Shown here: positions 50,866-60,312 of the stretch, one piece after another
Numbering within the stretch: the first letter of the stretch is position 1
Layout of the letters: every line of letters starts with the position of its first letter
Assembly: GCA_030431855.1 (NCBI GenBank)
Contig: JAUIII010000002.1
Coordinates: 1-64,000 of the forward strand
Length of the DNA: 64,000 bases
Direction: 5' to 3'
DNA from: a bacterium
GTDB taxonomy: Bacteria; Patescibacteriota; Saccharimonadia; Saccharimonadales; Saccharimonadaceae
Program-made: the position numbers and the translations under genes
Notes under the pieces: model-generated
What the model was told of the DNA's origin: nothing
Databases searched by the model: none
Seen by the model: the letters and a program-made list of their open reading frames with translations, nothing else

Positions 50866-51380
50866 CACTTTACCTCAACCGATGCTGTTTCACTGTAGGT
50901 ATTGCTGCCTGAAGATACAACTAGTTTGATATTCCACGTTCCAGGACCGAGCTCGTCTTTTTCGACCGAAAAGCCCGCACACGTAGAGTAAGCGGGTTGA
51001 TAAATGACTTCCGCAGTTTTCGAAACTTTTTTAGCACCATTCGATACGGCTACATCGCAGGTGCCATCGCTCGCACCGTAAAGCTTGGCAACGATAGTGA
51101 CAGTGTTACTATCATCCTGGGTCGCACTGAGTTCAATGTTGTCAACTTTAGGGTCAGGTTTCGCTCTAGAATAGGTGTCTTCGTTTGTTTTAGGATTATC
51201 TTTGGCGCTATTACCAGAAGCAGGTGTTGTACTGGTCGGTTTTGTCGTCGAGTTGTCGCTGCTCTTGCTCTCGGTTTCTTGCGAAGACGTAACATACGCA
51301 TATGCAGATACGGCACTCACGACCAACAGCACTGCAAGGGCAAGAACGATAGCGGATTTTCTACTTTTGTTTACATGCAT
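50865..51380 (-). CDS. Single-TM secreted or anchored protein with Ser/Thr-rich linker
   Basis: 171 residues. TM at about 9-29, a Ser/Thr/Asn/Lys linker (about 32-70), then a ~95-residue beta domain with a Cys pair (DGTCDVAVSNG, STCAGFSVE) and Ig-like strand spacing. Not recognised. Co-transcribed with the repeat protein that follows (TGATG overlap), so they probably act together on the surface. Confidence 0.7.
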   Translation of the reverse strand: MHVNKSRKSAIVLALAVLLVVSAVSAYAYVTSSQETESKSSDNSTTKPTSTTPASGNSAKDNPKTNEDTYSRAKPDPKVDNIELSATQDDSNTVTIVAKLYGASDGTCDVAVSNGAKKVSKTAEVIYQPAYSTCAGFSVEKDELGPGTWNIKLVVSSGSNTYSETASVEVK

Positions 51381-51488
51381 ATTATATCTGTTTTAGACAC
51401 TACATTGTCTTACAGCTATTATATCGCTTATGCATTCAAGTGTCAAAGCTTGTCGATAGACGACGGCCTCTTAGCAATGACAGCGTCA

Positions 51489-52775
51489 CTACCGTGTCAT
51501 TAATTGTTCAATTTCATCGACAATTCGCTTTGATGCGTTGCCGTCGTCGATAGCACCGCACGTATCCAGGAAACTACCGATCTTCTTCTCATATTGTTTT
51601 TTGTCGAAGGCGCTAATATTCCTCATCAACTCAGCGTTATTGGTTGCCATGGTGAATGGTGTGTCTTCGATTTTGTGGTAGAAGCCTCTAGTTTTGTTGT
51701 ACTTTTTCACGTTTGCGCCGTATAAGAAGCTCGGCTTACGGGTGAGTATGTAGTCGCAGATCCAGCTTGAATAATCAGTCAGTCCAACGTCTGCTACCAC
51801 CATTAACTCCTGCATGTCTGGATAAAATGACGCGTTATGGCAGTACACTGGTAGACCAGCCAGCCATCTATCAGACTGACGCTTGTTGCTATTGTGAGTA
51901 CGAATCAGAATTTCCCAGTCTCCACCGTATTTATTCTTGAGTGTGTCACGCAGGTTCTCAAAATCTATATTGCCAAAGGCTTGGTTGAGATTTTTGTCAT
52001 CGTGTGTAGGAGCAAACAGTAAGAATTTCTGGCCTGTATCAGCGATGTTCAGTCGCTTTAGGACTTTCTTTCTAAGGTGCACAGCAGTTTCTTTGGAGCG
52101 ATCAAGAAGCACGTCGTTACGGGCATGTCCTAGCTTAAGAATAGGTACGCCAGGCCAGTAGGTTGATTCAAAAACAGTGTCCTCGAACGTGCTATTAGAC
52201 AGCATGAAATCAGTTTGCTTTGCATCAAGTGCGCGCATTTTTTCATAGAATTTTTTATCACCACCCGCACCTTCTAATCGCTTGAGGCCAAGCGAGCCGT
52301 GCCAGGTTTGCAGCCAATATTGATGCTTACCTTTTTGCACCTCATTCTTCTGCAATGAGTGACCATTTTGTACAACAACTTTCGCGCGAGCAATCGCTTT
52401 GTAGTATTCAGGAGTATCGTCCTTAACGAATTGCATGCCAGAAGGATATGGACCTAATGAAGCTCCGCGCAGCACCCACGTAATGTTGTACGGTAAGTCG
52501 CGTCGCAGAAGTTCATCGGCAATGTACTTGATGTTACAGGTGTATTCACCCTGCATGGTGGTGAGCACGATTGATTTGTCATCTACATCGGCTGTACGAG
52601 CAAGCCACCACTTGTAAACGCGTAAAATAACGTGATCAATCCGCGATGAGACAGCGAGTAGTAATTTATTCAATATTTTAAATGCGATATCAATGATACG
52701 TAGCAAAATACGTATTAAGCGAAATATAAAATTGATAAAAGTACTGACATATCCGTCGTTTAGGGCGTTATTCAT
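51489..52775 (-). CDS. CDP-glycerol glycerophosphotransferase (TagF-type)
   Basis: 428 residues. LQTWHGSLGLKRLEG (His of the TagF HG-motif), FLLFAPTHDDKNL, ILIRTHNS, VADVGLTDYSSWICDYIL. Closest of the three family members to TagF, which polymerises poly(glycerol phosphate). The N-terminal ~45 residues are hydrophobic and basic, suggesting membrane association. Start overlaps the stop of the pyruvyl transferase gene. Confidence 0.9.
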   Translation of the reverse strand: MNNALNDGYVSTFINFIFRLIRILLRIIDIAFKILNKLLLAVSSRIDHVILRVYKWWLARTADVDDKSIVLTTMQGEYTCNIKYIADELLRRDLPYNITWVLRGASLGPYPSGMQFVKDDTPEYYKAIARAKVVVQNGHSLQKNEVQKGKHQYWLQTWHGSLGLKRLEGAGGDKKFYEKMRALDAKQTDFMLSNSTFEDTVFESTYWPGVPILKLGHARNDVLLDRSKETAVHLRKKVLKRLNIADTGQKFLLFAPTHDDKNLNQAFGNIDFENLRDTLKNKYGGDWEILIRTHNSNKRQSDRWLAGLPVYCHNASFYPDMQELMVVADVGLTDYSSWICDYILTRKPSFLYGANVKKYNKTRGFYHKIEDTPFTMATNNAELMRNISAFDKKQYEKKIGSFLDTCGAIDDGNASKRIVDEIEQLMTR

Positions 52776-53971
52776 TATTTATCATCCTGTTCTTTGTGCA
52801 AATCGTCTAAGAATTCTCCTATGTATTTCATAGTCTTTTTCTTCAGGGCTTCCTTCTTTTTGTTATCAATGGTAAGTTTGTCGCTATTGCACAATAGGTC
52901 GGCGATTTTTACATGATCAAGCTCGTATTCATTGAAATAGGTTTCACGTTCCCCGATTATATTTGCTAGGAAATCAATTTTTTCACTCCATATAAGGCCA
53001 ACTTTTGGGATGTCCATAGCATATGCAACGATGCCGGCGTGCATACGTGCAGCCAAAATTACCTTGAATCCTGACATTTGTTCCAGGAATTCCTGTGAGT
53101 CTGCTGGGCGGTGGAGTAGCTTTGTTTTTGGAAGATTCATAGCTGCAATCAGCCGACGACCAAACTTCTGATCAACTTCCATGCCATTTGAGAAAAGATA
53201 GAAGTCGGCATCTCGCATCGTCAGTTCCTGGATAAGGTTCTTATAAAAGTTATCAACGATGAAGTAGTCGGCCTCGCCACCGTATGCTTTGTAGTTGTTC
53301 GGATTGATAAGGTTGATGCCAATCTTTTGTGTATCGGTATTCCTTCGGATCGAGAAGCAGTCTTTTAGCCAAAATACCGGGTCACCAACTTGAGCAGTCT
53401 TGATGTTTGGATTGTCAATATATTTGTCACGTAACGTGTCGATATCATCTCGGGTCGTGATAGTTTTTACGACGTCGGAGTTGATTGCTTTTTTTAATTT
53501 TCGACAACGAATATCCTTTTCGTCGTAGCCTTCGATACCAACTGCGCTAAACATCACAGGTATATTGCGCTTCTTGGCGATATTAATAATCAGTTGATCA
53601 AGGTAATTCAAGCCTTGGGTTCGGAATTTAAGAAAACCTCCGCCAGCTATTATCAGTGCATCAACATCGGTAATGACAGACTTGTAATACCAATTCACCT
53701 TTAGCCACCACGAGAAGTATTCGTACCAATAGCGAAGCAAGGGGATTCTTACTACAGTAAACAATGGCTTCTTGTATCGATCGAGTACATCAAATAGACG
53801 AAGATTAATCTTACGTCTGCCACTGTAGATATCCACGTCTCGTGGGTCAACATCGATATCTTTTAGTGCAATATCTGAACTGTGTTTTTTTAATAAAAAC
53901 TTGGCGCTTTCCACGAGTAAGTAATCGCCAATGTTTTCATTGCTGTATAAGCCTACGACTCCAATTTTCAT
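52775..53971 (-). CDS. Polysaccharide pyruvyl transferase family protein
   Basis: 398 residues. NIGDYLLVESAKFLLKKH, IIAGGGFLKFRTQG, and the RMHAGIVAYAMDIPKVGLIW segment that carries the family R-x-H motif. Second member in the window. Adjacent to the TagF-type gene, suggesting pyruvylation of the polyol-phosphate or linked glycan. TATAAT lies 11 bp before the ATG. Confidence 0.87.
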   Translation of the reverse strand: MKIGVVGLYSNENIGDYLLVESAKFLLKKHSSDIALKDIDVDPRDVDIYSGRRKINLRLFDVLDRYKKPLFTVVRIPLLRYWYEYFSWWLKVNWYYKSVITDVDALIIAGGGFLKFRTQGLNYLDQLIINIAKKRNIPVMFSAVGIEGYDEKDIRCRKLKKAINSDVVKTITTRDDIDTLRDKYIDNPNIKTAQVGDPVFWLKDCFSIRRNTDTQKIGINLINPNNYKAYGGEADYFIVDNFYKNLIQELTMRDADFYLFSNGMEVDQKFGRRLIAAMNLPKTKLLHRPADSQEFLEQMSGFKVILAARMHAGIVAYAMDIPKVGLIWSEKIDFLANIIGERETYFNEYELDHVKIADLLCNSDKLTIDNKKKEALKKKTMKYIGEFLDDLHKEQDDK

Positions 53972-54073
53972 AACTTCTTTCGATTATACGGGGTTATCGA
54001 ACAGATGAAAACCCTAGACAAAAAATTATTCCTATGCATAGGCATAAAATCTAAGTGAATCACCCGCTTCTGT

Positions 54074-55084
54074 TTAATTTATGTAACCATTTGGGTTCGA
54101 TGATTGCCACTTCCACGAATCTCGGCATGCATCTTGTATGGTTTTCTCCGTGCTCCAGCCTAACTGCTGAGCGGCTTTATCTGTATGTGCATAGTACGAT
54201 GCAAGATCGCCTGGCCGACGCGCAGTGATAGTATAGGGTATCTCGTGACCAGCTGCCTCTGAAAACGCGGCGATAAGCTCAAGAACTGACGTTCCGTGAC
54301 CGCTGCCAAGATTGTAGGCCTGAAAACCTGAAGCCAAATGTTCGAGTGCCGCCACATGTCCACGTGCGAGGTCAACCACATGAATGTAGTCGCGTACGCC
54401 AGTGCCATCTGGTGTAGCGTAATCGTCGCCAAACACTTTCACTTTGTCTAGCTTGCCAACGGCCACCTGTGCAATATAAGGAAATAGGTTATTAGGCGTG
54501 TCGCTGGGGTCTTCGCCAATTAAACCACTTTCATGCGCGCCAACAGGATTAAAGTATCGCAGCGAAACGAATTCGAGCTGCTGATTGCTGCTTGCTACAT
54601 CTTGCATCATCGTCTCTATCACATATTTTGTTTGACCATATGGGTTCGTAATGCCAACACCCGTCGGACTTGATTCGCTATAGGGCGATTCGGCAGATCC
54701 GTATACCGTGGCAGAGGAGCTAAAGACGAGTTTGCCTACGCCATGTCGTTCCATCGCGCGTAGTAACGTTACGCTCGAGCCGACATTGTTGTCGTAGTAC
54801 TCAAGTGGTTTCTCGACGGATTCGCCAACAGCTTTTAAACCAGCGAAGTGGAGCACGGCATCAATCGATTCTTTCTGAAAGACATCGTCTAGTAATGCTT
54901 CTTCGCGCAAATCAAACTCGTAAAATGTAATTGTCTTGCCGACGATTTTTTCTAATCGAGTAAGGACTTCAGGTTTACTATTACAGAGGTTATCAACAAT
55001 GATAACGTCGTGGCCATGAGCGATAAGCTCGACGGCGGTGTGTGATCCGATATAGCCAAGACCACCAGTCAGAAGTATGTTCAT
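54074..55084 (-). CDS. galE: UDP-glucose 4-epimerase
   Basis: 336 residues. GGLGYIGSHT NAD motif, SSSATVYGSA and the YxxxK pair in YGQTK, RPGDLASYYA near the C-terminus. Interconverts UDP-glucose and UDP-galactose. TATAAT (minus 55091-55096) ends 6 bp before the ATG (leaderless). Confidence 0.95.
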   Translation of the reverse strand: MNILLTGGLGYIGSHTAVELIAHGHDVIIVDNLCNSKPEVLTRLEKIVGKTITFYEFDLREEALLDDVFQKESIDAVLHFAGLKAVGESVEKPLEYYDNNVGSSVTLLRAMERHGVGKLVFSSSATVYGSAESPYSESSPTGVGITNPYGQTKYVIETMMQDVASSNQQLEFVSLRYFNPVGAHESGLIGEDPSDTPNNLFPYIAQVAVGKLDKVKVFGDDYATPDGTGVRDYIHVVDLARGHVAALEHLASGFQAYNLGSGHGTSVLELIAAFSEAAGHEIPYTITARRPGDLASYYAHTDKAAQQLGWSTEKTIQDACRDSWKWQSSNPNGYIN

Positions 55085-55166
55085 GACTCTATTATACTAG
55101 CCGAGCGACGATTATGGTGGTTATAATGGAGCATAGCTACTGTAATTGTCTAAAAGGAGAACTTTC

Positions 55167-56981
55167 ATGTGCGGAATAGTTGGATACATTGGGCCAAAGC
55201 AAGCGCAGCAAGTATTAAGAGAAGGTCTTCAAAGGCTTGAGTATCGCGGCTATGATTCTGCCGGAGTGGTAACTATAGGCGACAACGCAACACTGCTGCG
55301 TGCCAAAGGCAAGGTGGCCGAGCTTGAACAAAAAATAGAAGAACATCCCACTACCGACGGTATCGGTATTGGGCATACCCGATGGGCAACGCATGGCGAG
55401 CCGAGCGAACCCAATGCGCACCCGCATCATGTGGGCGATATTTATCTTGTACACAACGGAATTATTGAGAACTACAAAGACCTTAAGCAGCAGCTAGAGG
55501 CATACGAATTTGCCAGTGAAACTGATACCGAAGTGCTTGCGGCACTAATAGATAGCCTGTATAAGCGTGCCGATGTGAAGTTAGAAAACGCCGTTGCGCA
55601 GGCGCTGAAGCTAGTCGAAGGTACCTATGGAATCAGTGTTGTGAGCCAAAAAGAGCCTCACAAAATAGTCGTGGCTCGTAAAGGCAGCCCGTTGATAGTT
55701 GGAGTCGGAGACGAGGAAACGGTCATCGCAAGTGATGCCGCAGCACTGATTGCTCATACAAACGACGCAATATACCTGAAAGACGGTGAGATTGCAGTGT
55801 GCACGGCAGGCAACGTGGAGGTGATGAATCTAGATGAACAGCCCATCAGCGCCGTGGTCGAAAAAATCGAGACCAACCTAGAAGCAATTGAAAAGCAGGG
55901 CTACGACCACTTCCTTATTAAAGAAATTATGGAACAACCTGACACACTGCGCTCTACTCTTAGTGGGCGAGTGGTAAAGGAACAAAATCTGCTGCGACTT
56001 GGTGGACTGAATATGTCTGAAGAAGAGTTGCGTGCCGTAAAACATATTTTCGTGGTAGCGTGTGGCACGGCGAGCTACGCAGGTCAGCTGGCAAGTTATT
56101 ATATAGAGCAATTTTGTGATGATGTGACTATACGGAACGAGGTTGCCAGCGAGCTACGCTACCGTTCATTTAATGTACCAAGCAACTCGATCGCTATATT
56201 TGTGTCACAATCCGGCGAAACCGCCGATACACTGGCGTGTCTGAACGAAATGAAAGCACGTGGCGTGCGTTGTTTGGGTATTGTGAATGCAGTTGGCAGC
56301 ACGATAGCGCGTGAAGTTGACGGTGGCGTGTATGTACACGCTGGGCCAGAGATTTCCGTCGCAAGCACAAAAGCGTTTACCTCACAGGTAAGCGCGTTGC
56401 TGCTCGTTGGCCTCGTAATGGCTCAGGCAAAGGGAATCGAGCCAAAAGTGATCGAGCAGTACATTAATGAATTCGACGCGTTACCAGGCGAAATACAAGC
56501 CGTGCTTGATAGGCACGACGAAATACGACAAGTAGCCGAGCGCTATAAAGATTATGACAATGCTATTTTCATGGGCCGAGACACTCTTTTCCCAACCGCT
56601 ATGGAAGGCGCGCTGAAACTAAAGGAAACAAGCTACATTCATACTGAAGGCCAGGCAGCGGGCGAGCTGAAACATGGTTCAATTGCCCTGGTTGATGATA
56701 GGTTTTTTGAGGTTGCGTTTATAGACGAGCACCGATTATTCGAGAAAACGATGAGTAATGTCATAGAGGTAAACGCCCGTGGCGGACATGTCATGGTGAT
56801 AACGAATAGCACGCGTGACATCGACGCCGAGACAGTTGTTCGTATTGAAAGCCAGCTGCAGCTACTTACGCCGCTAGTGCTCAACGTAGTTTCTCAATTG
56901 TTTGCTTACTATATTGCCGTTGCTCGCGGCAATGATGTCGACCAACCACGAAATCTTGCAAAGAGCGTCACTGTCGAATAG
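55167..56981 (+). CDS. glmS: Glutamine-fructose-6-phosphate aminotransferase
   Basis: 604 residues. Start ATG 55167 is fixed by the catalytic Cys: MCGIVGYIG; a frame to 55146 is rejected. AAAAGGAGAAC precedes it. Glutaminase domain with HTRWATHG, then two SIS domains (VACGTASYAG, SQSGETADT, ARGNDVDQPRNLAKSVTVE). Makes glucosamine-6-phosphate for wall precursors. No glmS ribozyme seen upstream. Confidence 0.97.
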   Translation: MCGIVGYIGPKQAQQVLREGLQRLEYRGYDSAGVVTIGDNATLLRAKGKVAELEQKIEEHPTTDGIGIGHTRWATHGEPSEPNAHPHHVGDIYLVHNGIIENYKDLKQQLEAYEFASETDTEVLAALIDSLYKRADVKLENAVAQALKLVEGTYGISVVSQKEPHKIVVARKGSPLIVGVGDEETVIASDAAALIAHTNDAIYLKDGEIAVCTAGNVEVMNLDEQPISAVVEKIETNLEAIEKQGYDHFLIKEIMEQPDTLRSTLSGRVVKEQNLLRLGGLNMSEEELRAVKHIFVVACGTASYAGQLASYYIEQFCDDVTIRNEVASELRYRSFNVPSNSIAIFVSQSGETADTLACLNEMKARGVRCLGIVNAVGSTIAREVDGGVYVHAGPEISVASTKAFTSQVSALLLVGLVMAQAKGIEPKVIEQYINEFDALPGEIQAVLDRHDEIRQVAERYKDYDNAIFMGRDTLFPTAMEGALKLKETSYIHTEGQAAGELKHGSIALVDDRFFEVAFIDEHRLFEKTMSNVIEVNARGGHVMVITNSTRDIDAETVVRIESQLQLLTPLVLNVVSQLFAYYIAVARGNDVDQPRNLAKSVTVE

Positions 56982-57081
56982 CTATTCATTAACAGGAGAT
57001 GGATGCTTTGTTTTTTGTGTGGCGTAGTCTTGCGAAAATAGTGATTAGTCCACTACAATACGATTAGCAACAGGAGCAAAC

Positions 57082-58830
57082 ATGGAAGACAACAAAGTTA
57101 ACAACCAAGAAGAAGTCAATACAAAACACAATACGAAACAGTCTATTACCCAGACCCTGAAGGCTCGCGCAAGACAGCATAAAAGATTACTCGTCGTTGG
57201 TCTGGCCAGCGTAGTTATCTTGGTAATTATTGCATTGTTTGTGCCAGCAGCAAGGGACGTGACAATAGGCAAACTTGTGAACCGCACTGTAGTAGTGGTG
57301 GTAAAAGACGATCGCACCAATACGCCGATTTCAAACGCAATAGTCTCATCGGGTGATCAAAAAGTTAAAACCAATGCATACGGAAAGGCAGTACTAAAAA
57401 ATGTTGCATCCGTCTCGCAAACATTTTACATATCTAAAGAGAACTACGACACCATTACCAGCACGTACTCAGTGCCAATATTTGGTACAGTAGAACAGCA
57501 GTCGATCTCCCTCCATGCAAATGGCGTTCCGGTAACGCTTCGTGTACTCAATGCGATTACCAAAAATCCTCTTGAAGGAGTTACGGTGGTCAGCGAAAAA
57601 TCGACTGCGACCACAGACGCAGAAGGTATGGCAGTAGTTGTAAGGAAAATCGGCGAAACCAAACAGTATGTAGCTGTAAAGGAAAAAAACTACTTAGATA
57701 AAAAAATACTACTCTCGCCAGCTGAGGATGGTCCACAGACCATGGATAAAACCGTTCTGCTCGTGCCAGAGGGAACCGTCCAGTATCTATCAAAGGCAAC
57801 CGGGGTCATTAATGCTGTAAAATCAAATCTTGATGGCAGTGGAACCAAGGTACTCGTTCGTGGAACAGGAAATGAAAACGATTCAAGTACTGCGCTATCA
57901 TCATCAAAAGACTGGAAGTACTCAGCACTTTCTACACAGGCTAATGAAGATGTCAGTCAACTTTACGTTATTGATGCAGGTACTGGTGAAAAAACCCTTA
58001 TTGATCAAGGCAAGGTGACATTTAGTGTGAAAGGCTGGTCACAACATAAACTTGTGTATCAAATTTATCGATCAAATCGTGAATACTGGCAAGACAAACA
58101 ACAAGCTATAAAAGTATATGACGCCGACAGTAACAATCTGCAGGTTGTTGATGAATCACAAGGACGCTATAGCAAGAACAGTGGGTTATACTCTGTCGAG
58201 TCATACGATGGCTGCTTCTCGCTGGGAAGTGAGATAGTACTAGTGAAAAGTTGGTCGTATGGATCGCGTTATGGATATGACCCATATAGAAAACCGAGCA
58301 CCAAAGCATCGCTAATAAGCGTCGATGTAAACTCGTTAAGTAAAAAGACAATCACGTCCTTCACTAATACCACCGAGACATCTATAACTGCGCGTGTAGC
58401 AAAACCTAGACTTGTGTATATACGTGTTCAGGATGGATGGGATGATGATAAAAAGGTGCGCTACTATGCGTACGGAAACGGATCTATGCAGGATTCTAGC
58501 GGAGTTTCAGAGGCAGCGTATAGGAACGCAAAATATACCTACATAGAGTCACCAAGCGGAAAGAAGGTAATGTGGTTTGATGAGCGCAATGGAAAAAACA
58601 CTGTATTTGTTAGTAAAGTAGACGGCTCAGATAAAAAAACTGTGGCTCGACTTTCTAGCTATAAGCCTTATGGATGGTATGGCAGCAACGACAACTATAT
58701 ATTAGTCACAAAAGATGACGACACGCTATATGTTGGTTCTGTCGATATGATTGGCAAAAAGGATTACTCTCCATTAGAGCTATCAACCATCCATAAACCG
58801 AATAATCGATACGGCGGTTATGGCTATTAA
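57082..58830 (+). CDS. Membrane-anchored protein with two CarboxypepD_reg-like domains and beta-propeller
   Basis: 582 residues. Basic N-terminus, one TM (about 33-54), then two tandem ~75-residue beta domains with an ITNTPISNAIV/ITKNPLEGVTV type pattern (carboxypeptidase regulatory-like, about 70-140 and 145-215), then about 360 residues of repeated beta-strand units with DGSG/DAGTG/DGSDK turns, like a TolB/DPP-type propeller. Function unknown, outside the cell. AGGAG before the ATG. Confidence 0.75.
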   Translation: MEDNKVNNQEEVNTKHNTKQSITQTLKARARQHKRLLVVGLASVVILVIIALFVPAARDVTIGKLVNRTVVVVVKDDRTNTPISNAIVSSGDQKVKTNAYGKAVLKNVASVSQTFYISKENYDTITSTYSVPIFGTVEQQSISLHANGVPVTLRVLNAITKNPLEGVTVVSEKSTATTDAEGMAVVVRKIGETKQYVAVKEKNYLDKKILLSPAEDGPQTMDKTVLLVPEGTVQYLSKATGVINAVKSNLDGSGTKVLVRGTGNENDSSTALSSSKDWKYSALSTQANEDVSQLYVIDAGTGEKTLIDQGKVTFSVKGWSQHKLVYQIYRSNREYWQDKQQAIKVYDADSNNLQVVDESQGRYSKNSGLYSVESYDGCFSLGSEIVLVKSWSYGSRYGYDPYRKPSTKASLISVDVNSLSKKTITSFTNTTETSITARVAKPRLVYIRVQDGWDDDKKVRYYAYGNGSMQDSSGVSEAAYRNAKYTYIESPSGKKVMWFDERNGKNTVFVSKVDGSDKKTVARLSSYKPYGWYGSNDNYILVTKDDDTLYVGSVDMIGKKDYSPLELSTIHKPNNRYGGYGY

Positions 58831-58836
58831 AGGCAG

Positions 58837-60273
58837 CTACTTGGCGCCTTGTTTGCGAATGACGACACCGATTGTTTTAAATAGAATTTTTATATCCAGC
58901 CAGAAACTCCAGTTTTGAGCATAATAGAGCTCGAGCTCAATGCGTTCCTCAAAGCTGAGTTCGCTACGGCCAGAGACTTGCCACAAGCCAGTGACGCCTG
59001 AGCGTACACTATGCAGCAAGGCGGCACGACCTTTATCAAACCTTACCTCCTGTGGCAAGATCGGACGCGGTCCAACCAGGCTGAGGTCTCCACGTAGCAC
59101 ATTCACAAGTTGTGGCAGCTCATCGAGCGATGTATCACGTAAAAACTTACCGAATCGTGTAACCCGAGGATCGTTTGTTACCTTATGGTTCTTTTCATAT
59201 TCAAGCGCCAAATCTTCACGACCCATCGCTCGAAATTCCTCAGCTGCATCCTTGCCACCGTATGCAGCGTCCATGGTGCGAAACTTGATAAGGTTGACTG
59301 GGTCTGAAAAACGACTGAGACGCTGCGAAATGTAGAAGATGGGTCCTGGGTTGAGAATAAGCTGGAGCAGTGTAATGACAGCAAAGACAGGTGAGAGAAC
59401 AACCAAGAGTATTAGCGAGACAAGCGTGTCGAAAATTCGTTTCACAATCTCGCCCCAGCCCGTGAGAGGCGTTTGATGCACAGTAATCATTGGGTAGCCG
59501 AGGAAGACATCGACAGTGTTTTTGCCTGCGTAAAATTCTGGCTCACCTGGAATAAAGCTGTACTGAATATGATTGCGCTGCGCAGCCGCTAAAATACGCT
59601 GGTTTCGTACCTCGCTATCGTATAGGTCGGTCTGAATAATAGTACCTACACGCAAGCGTTCAATGCTTGCGAGCGCACTATCAGCACTAGAAAAATGTTC
59701 TGCCTGCATAGTGGCAGGATGAAGAGATTTTGGACAGGCGACGGCCACAATTTTGTAGCCACTTTTATGTGTTTGGCTAAGGCTTTGAGCGATGTCTATA
59801 GTCGCAGAAGAGTTACCGATAATCAACACGCGTGAAATGCCACGACCAAATCGATACAGCACTGAACGTGTGAAGCGCAGTAGTTCGCGCTCTAAAATTA
59901 ACAACAGTGCAGAAGCAAAAAACGCGTACACTACAACCAGTCGTGCCGGGAATAATGTTTTTTCAGTAATATATTCCCAGCCAATGAAGAATAGAATCCC
60001 GATGAAGGCACCAACCAGTACCCGGCTCCATTCAGTGAGACGGCGATTATATACGTTGGCCGAATACAGACCTACAAACGCAAAGGCGATAATCCAAAAT
60101 GGCAAGATAGTAAGGACGGTATATAAATAGTCGACAGCAAAAACAGGTGCCACGAGTGGCCTGTCGTCAAGTTGTACGCGGGCTATGTAAGCAGCGCTGA
60201 ATGCCGCAAGTAACACAGCAAAATCAGCTAGAATTAACAGGACACTATAAAACTTGGTATTTCGGGTCGGCAT
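58837..60273 (-). CDS. Polyprenyl glycosylphosphotransferase (WcaJ-type priming enzyme)
   Basis: 478 residues. Four to five TM helices (about 10-130), a Rossmann-like middle domain (SRVLIIGNSSATIDIAQSL), a second TM near 280, then the catalytic domain with RVTRFGKFLRDTSLDELPQL and GPRPILPQEV, ending LSFEERIELELYYAQNWS. Transfers sugar-1-phosphate to undecaprenyl phosphate to start a surface glycan. Extended -10 TGC-TATAAT ends 9 bp before the ATG. Confidence 0.94.
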   Translation of the reverse strand: MPTRNTKFYSVLLILADFAVLLAAFSAAYIARVQLDDRPLVAPVFAVDYLYTVLTILPFWIIAFAFVGLYSANVYNRRLTEWSRVLVGAFIGILFFIGWEYITEKTLFPARLVVVYAFFASALLLILERELLRFTRSVLYRFGRGISRVLIIGNSSATIDIAQSLSQTHKSGYKIVAVACPKSLHPATMQAEHFSSADSALASIERLRVGTIIQTDLYDSEVRNQRILAAAQRNHIQYSFIPGEPEFYAGKNTVDVFLGYPMITVHQTPLTGWGEIVKRIFDTLVSLILLVVLSPVFAVITLLQLILNPGPIFYISQRLSRFSDPVNLIKFRTMDAAYGGKDAAEEFRAMGREDLALEYEKNHKVTNDPRVTRFGKFLRDTSLDELPQLVNVLRGDLSLVGPRPILPQEVRFDKGRAALLHSVRSGVTGLWQVSGRSELSFEERIELELYYAQNWSFWLDIKILFKTIGVVIRKQGAK

Positions 60274-60282
60274 TTACCCCGT

Positions 60283-60304
60283 ATTATAGCATTTTCGCTA
60301 TACT
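60283..60304. promoter_or_regulatory. Back-to-back leaderless promoters
   Basis: Minus TATAAT at 60283-60288 (extended by TGC) and plus TATACT at 60299-60304, lying 9 and 8 bp from the two divergent start codons, in a 39-bp spacer. Confidence 0.6.
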
Positions 60305-60312
60305 AAGAAGAT

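Noticed and set aside
55146-55166. GlmS start at 55146
   Set aside because: The catalytic Cys must be residue 1 after Met; ATG 55167 with Shine-Dalgarno is right.
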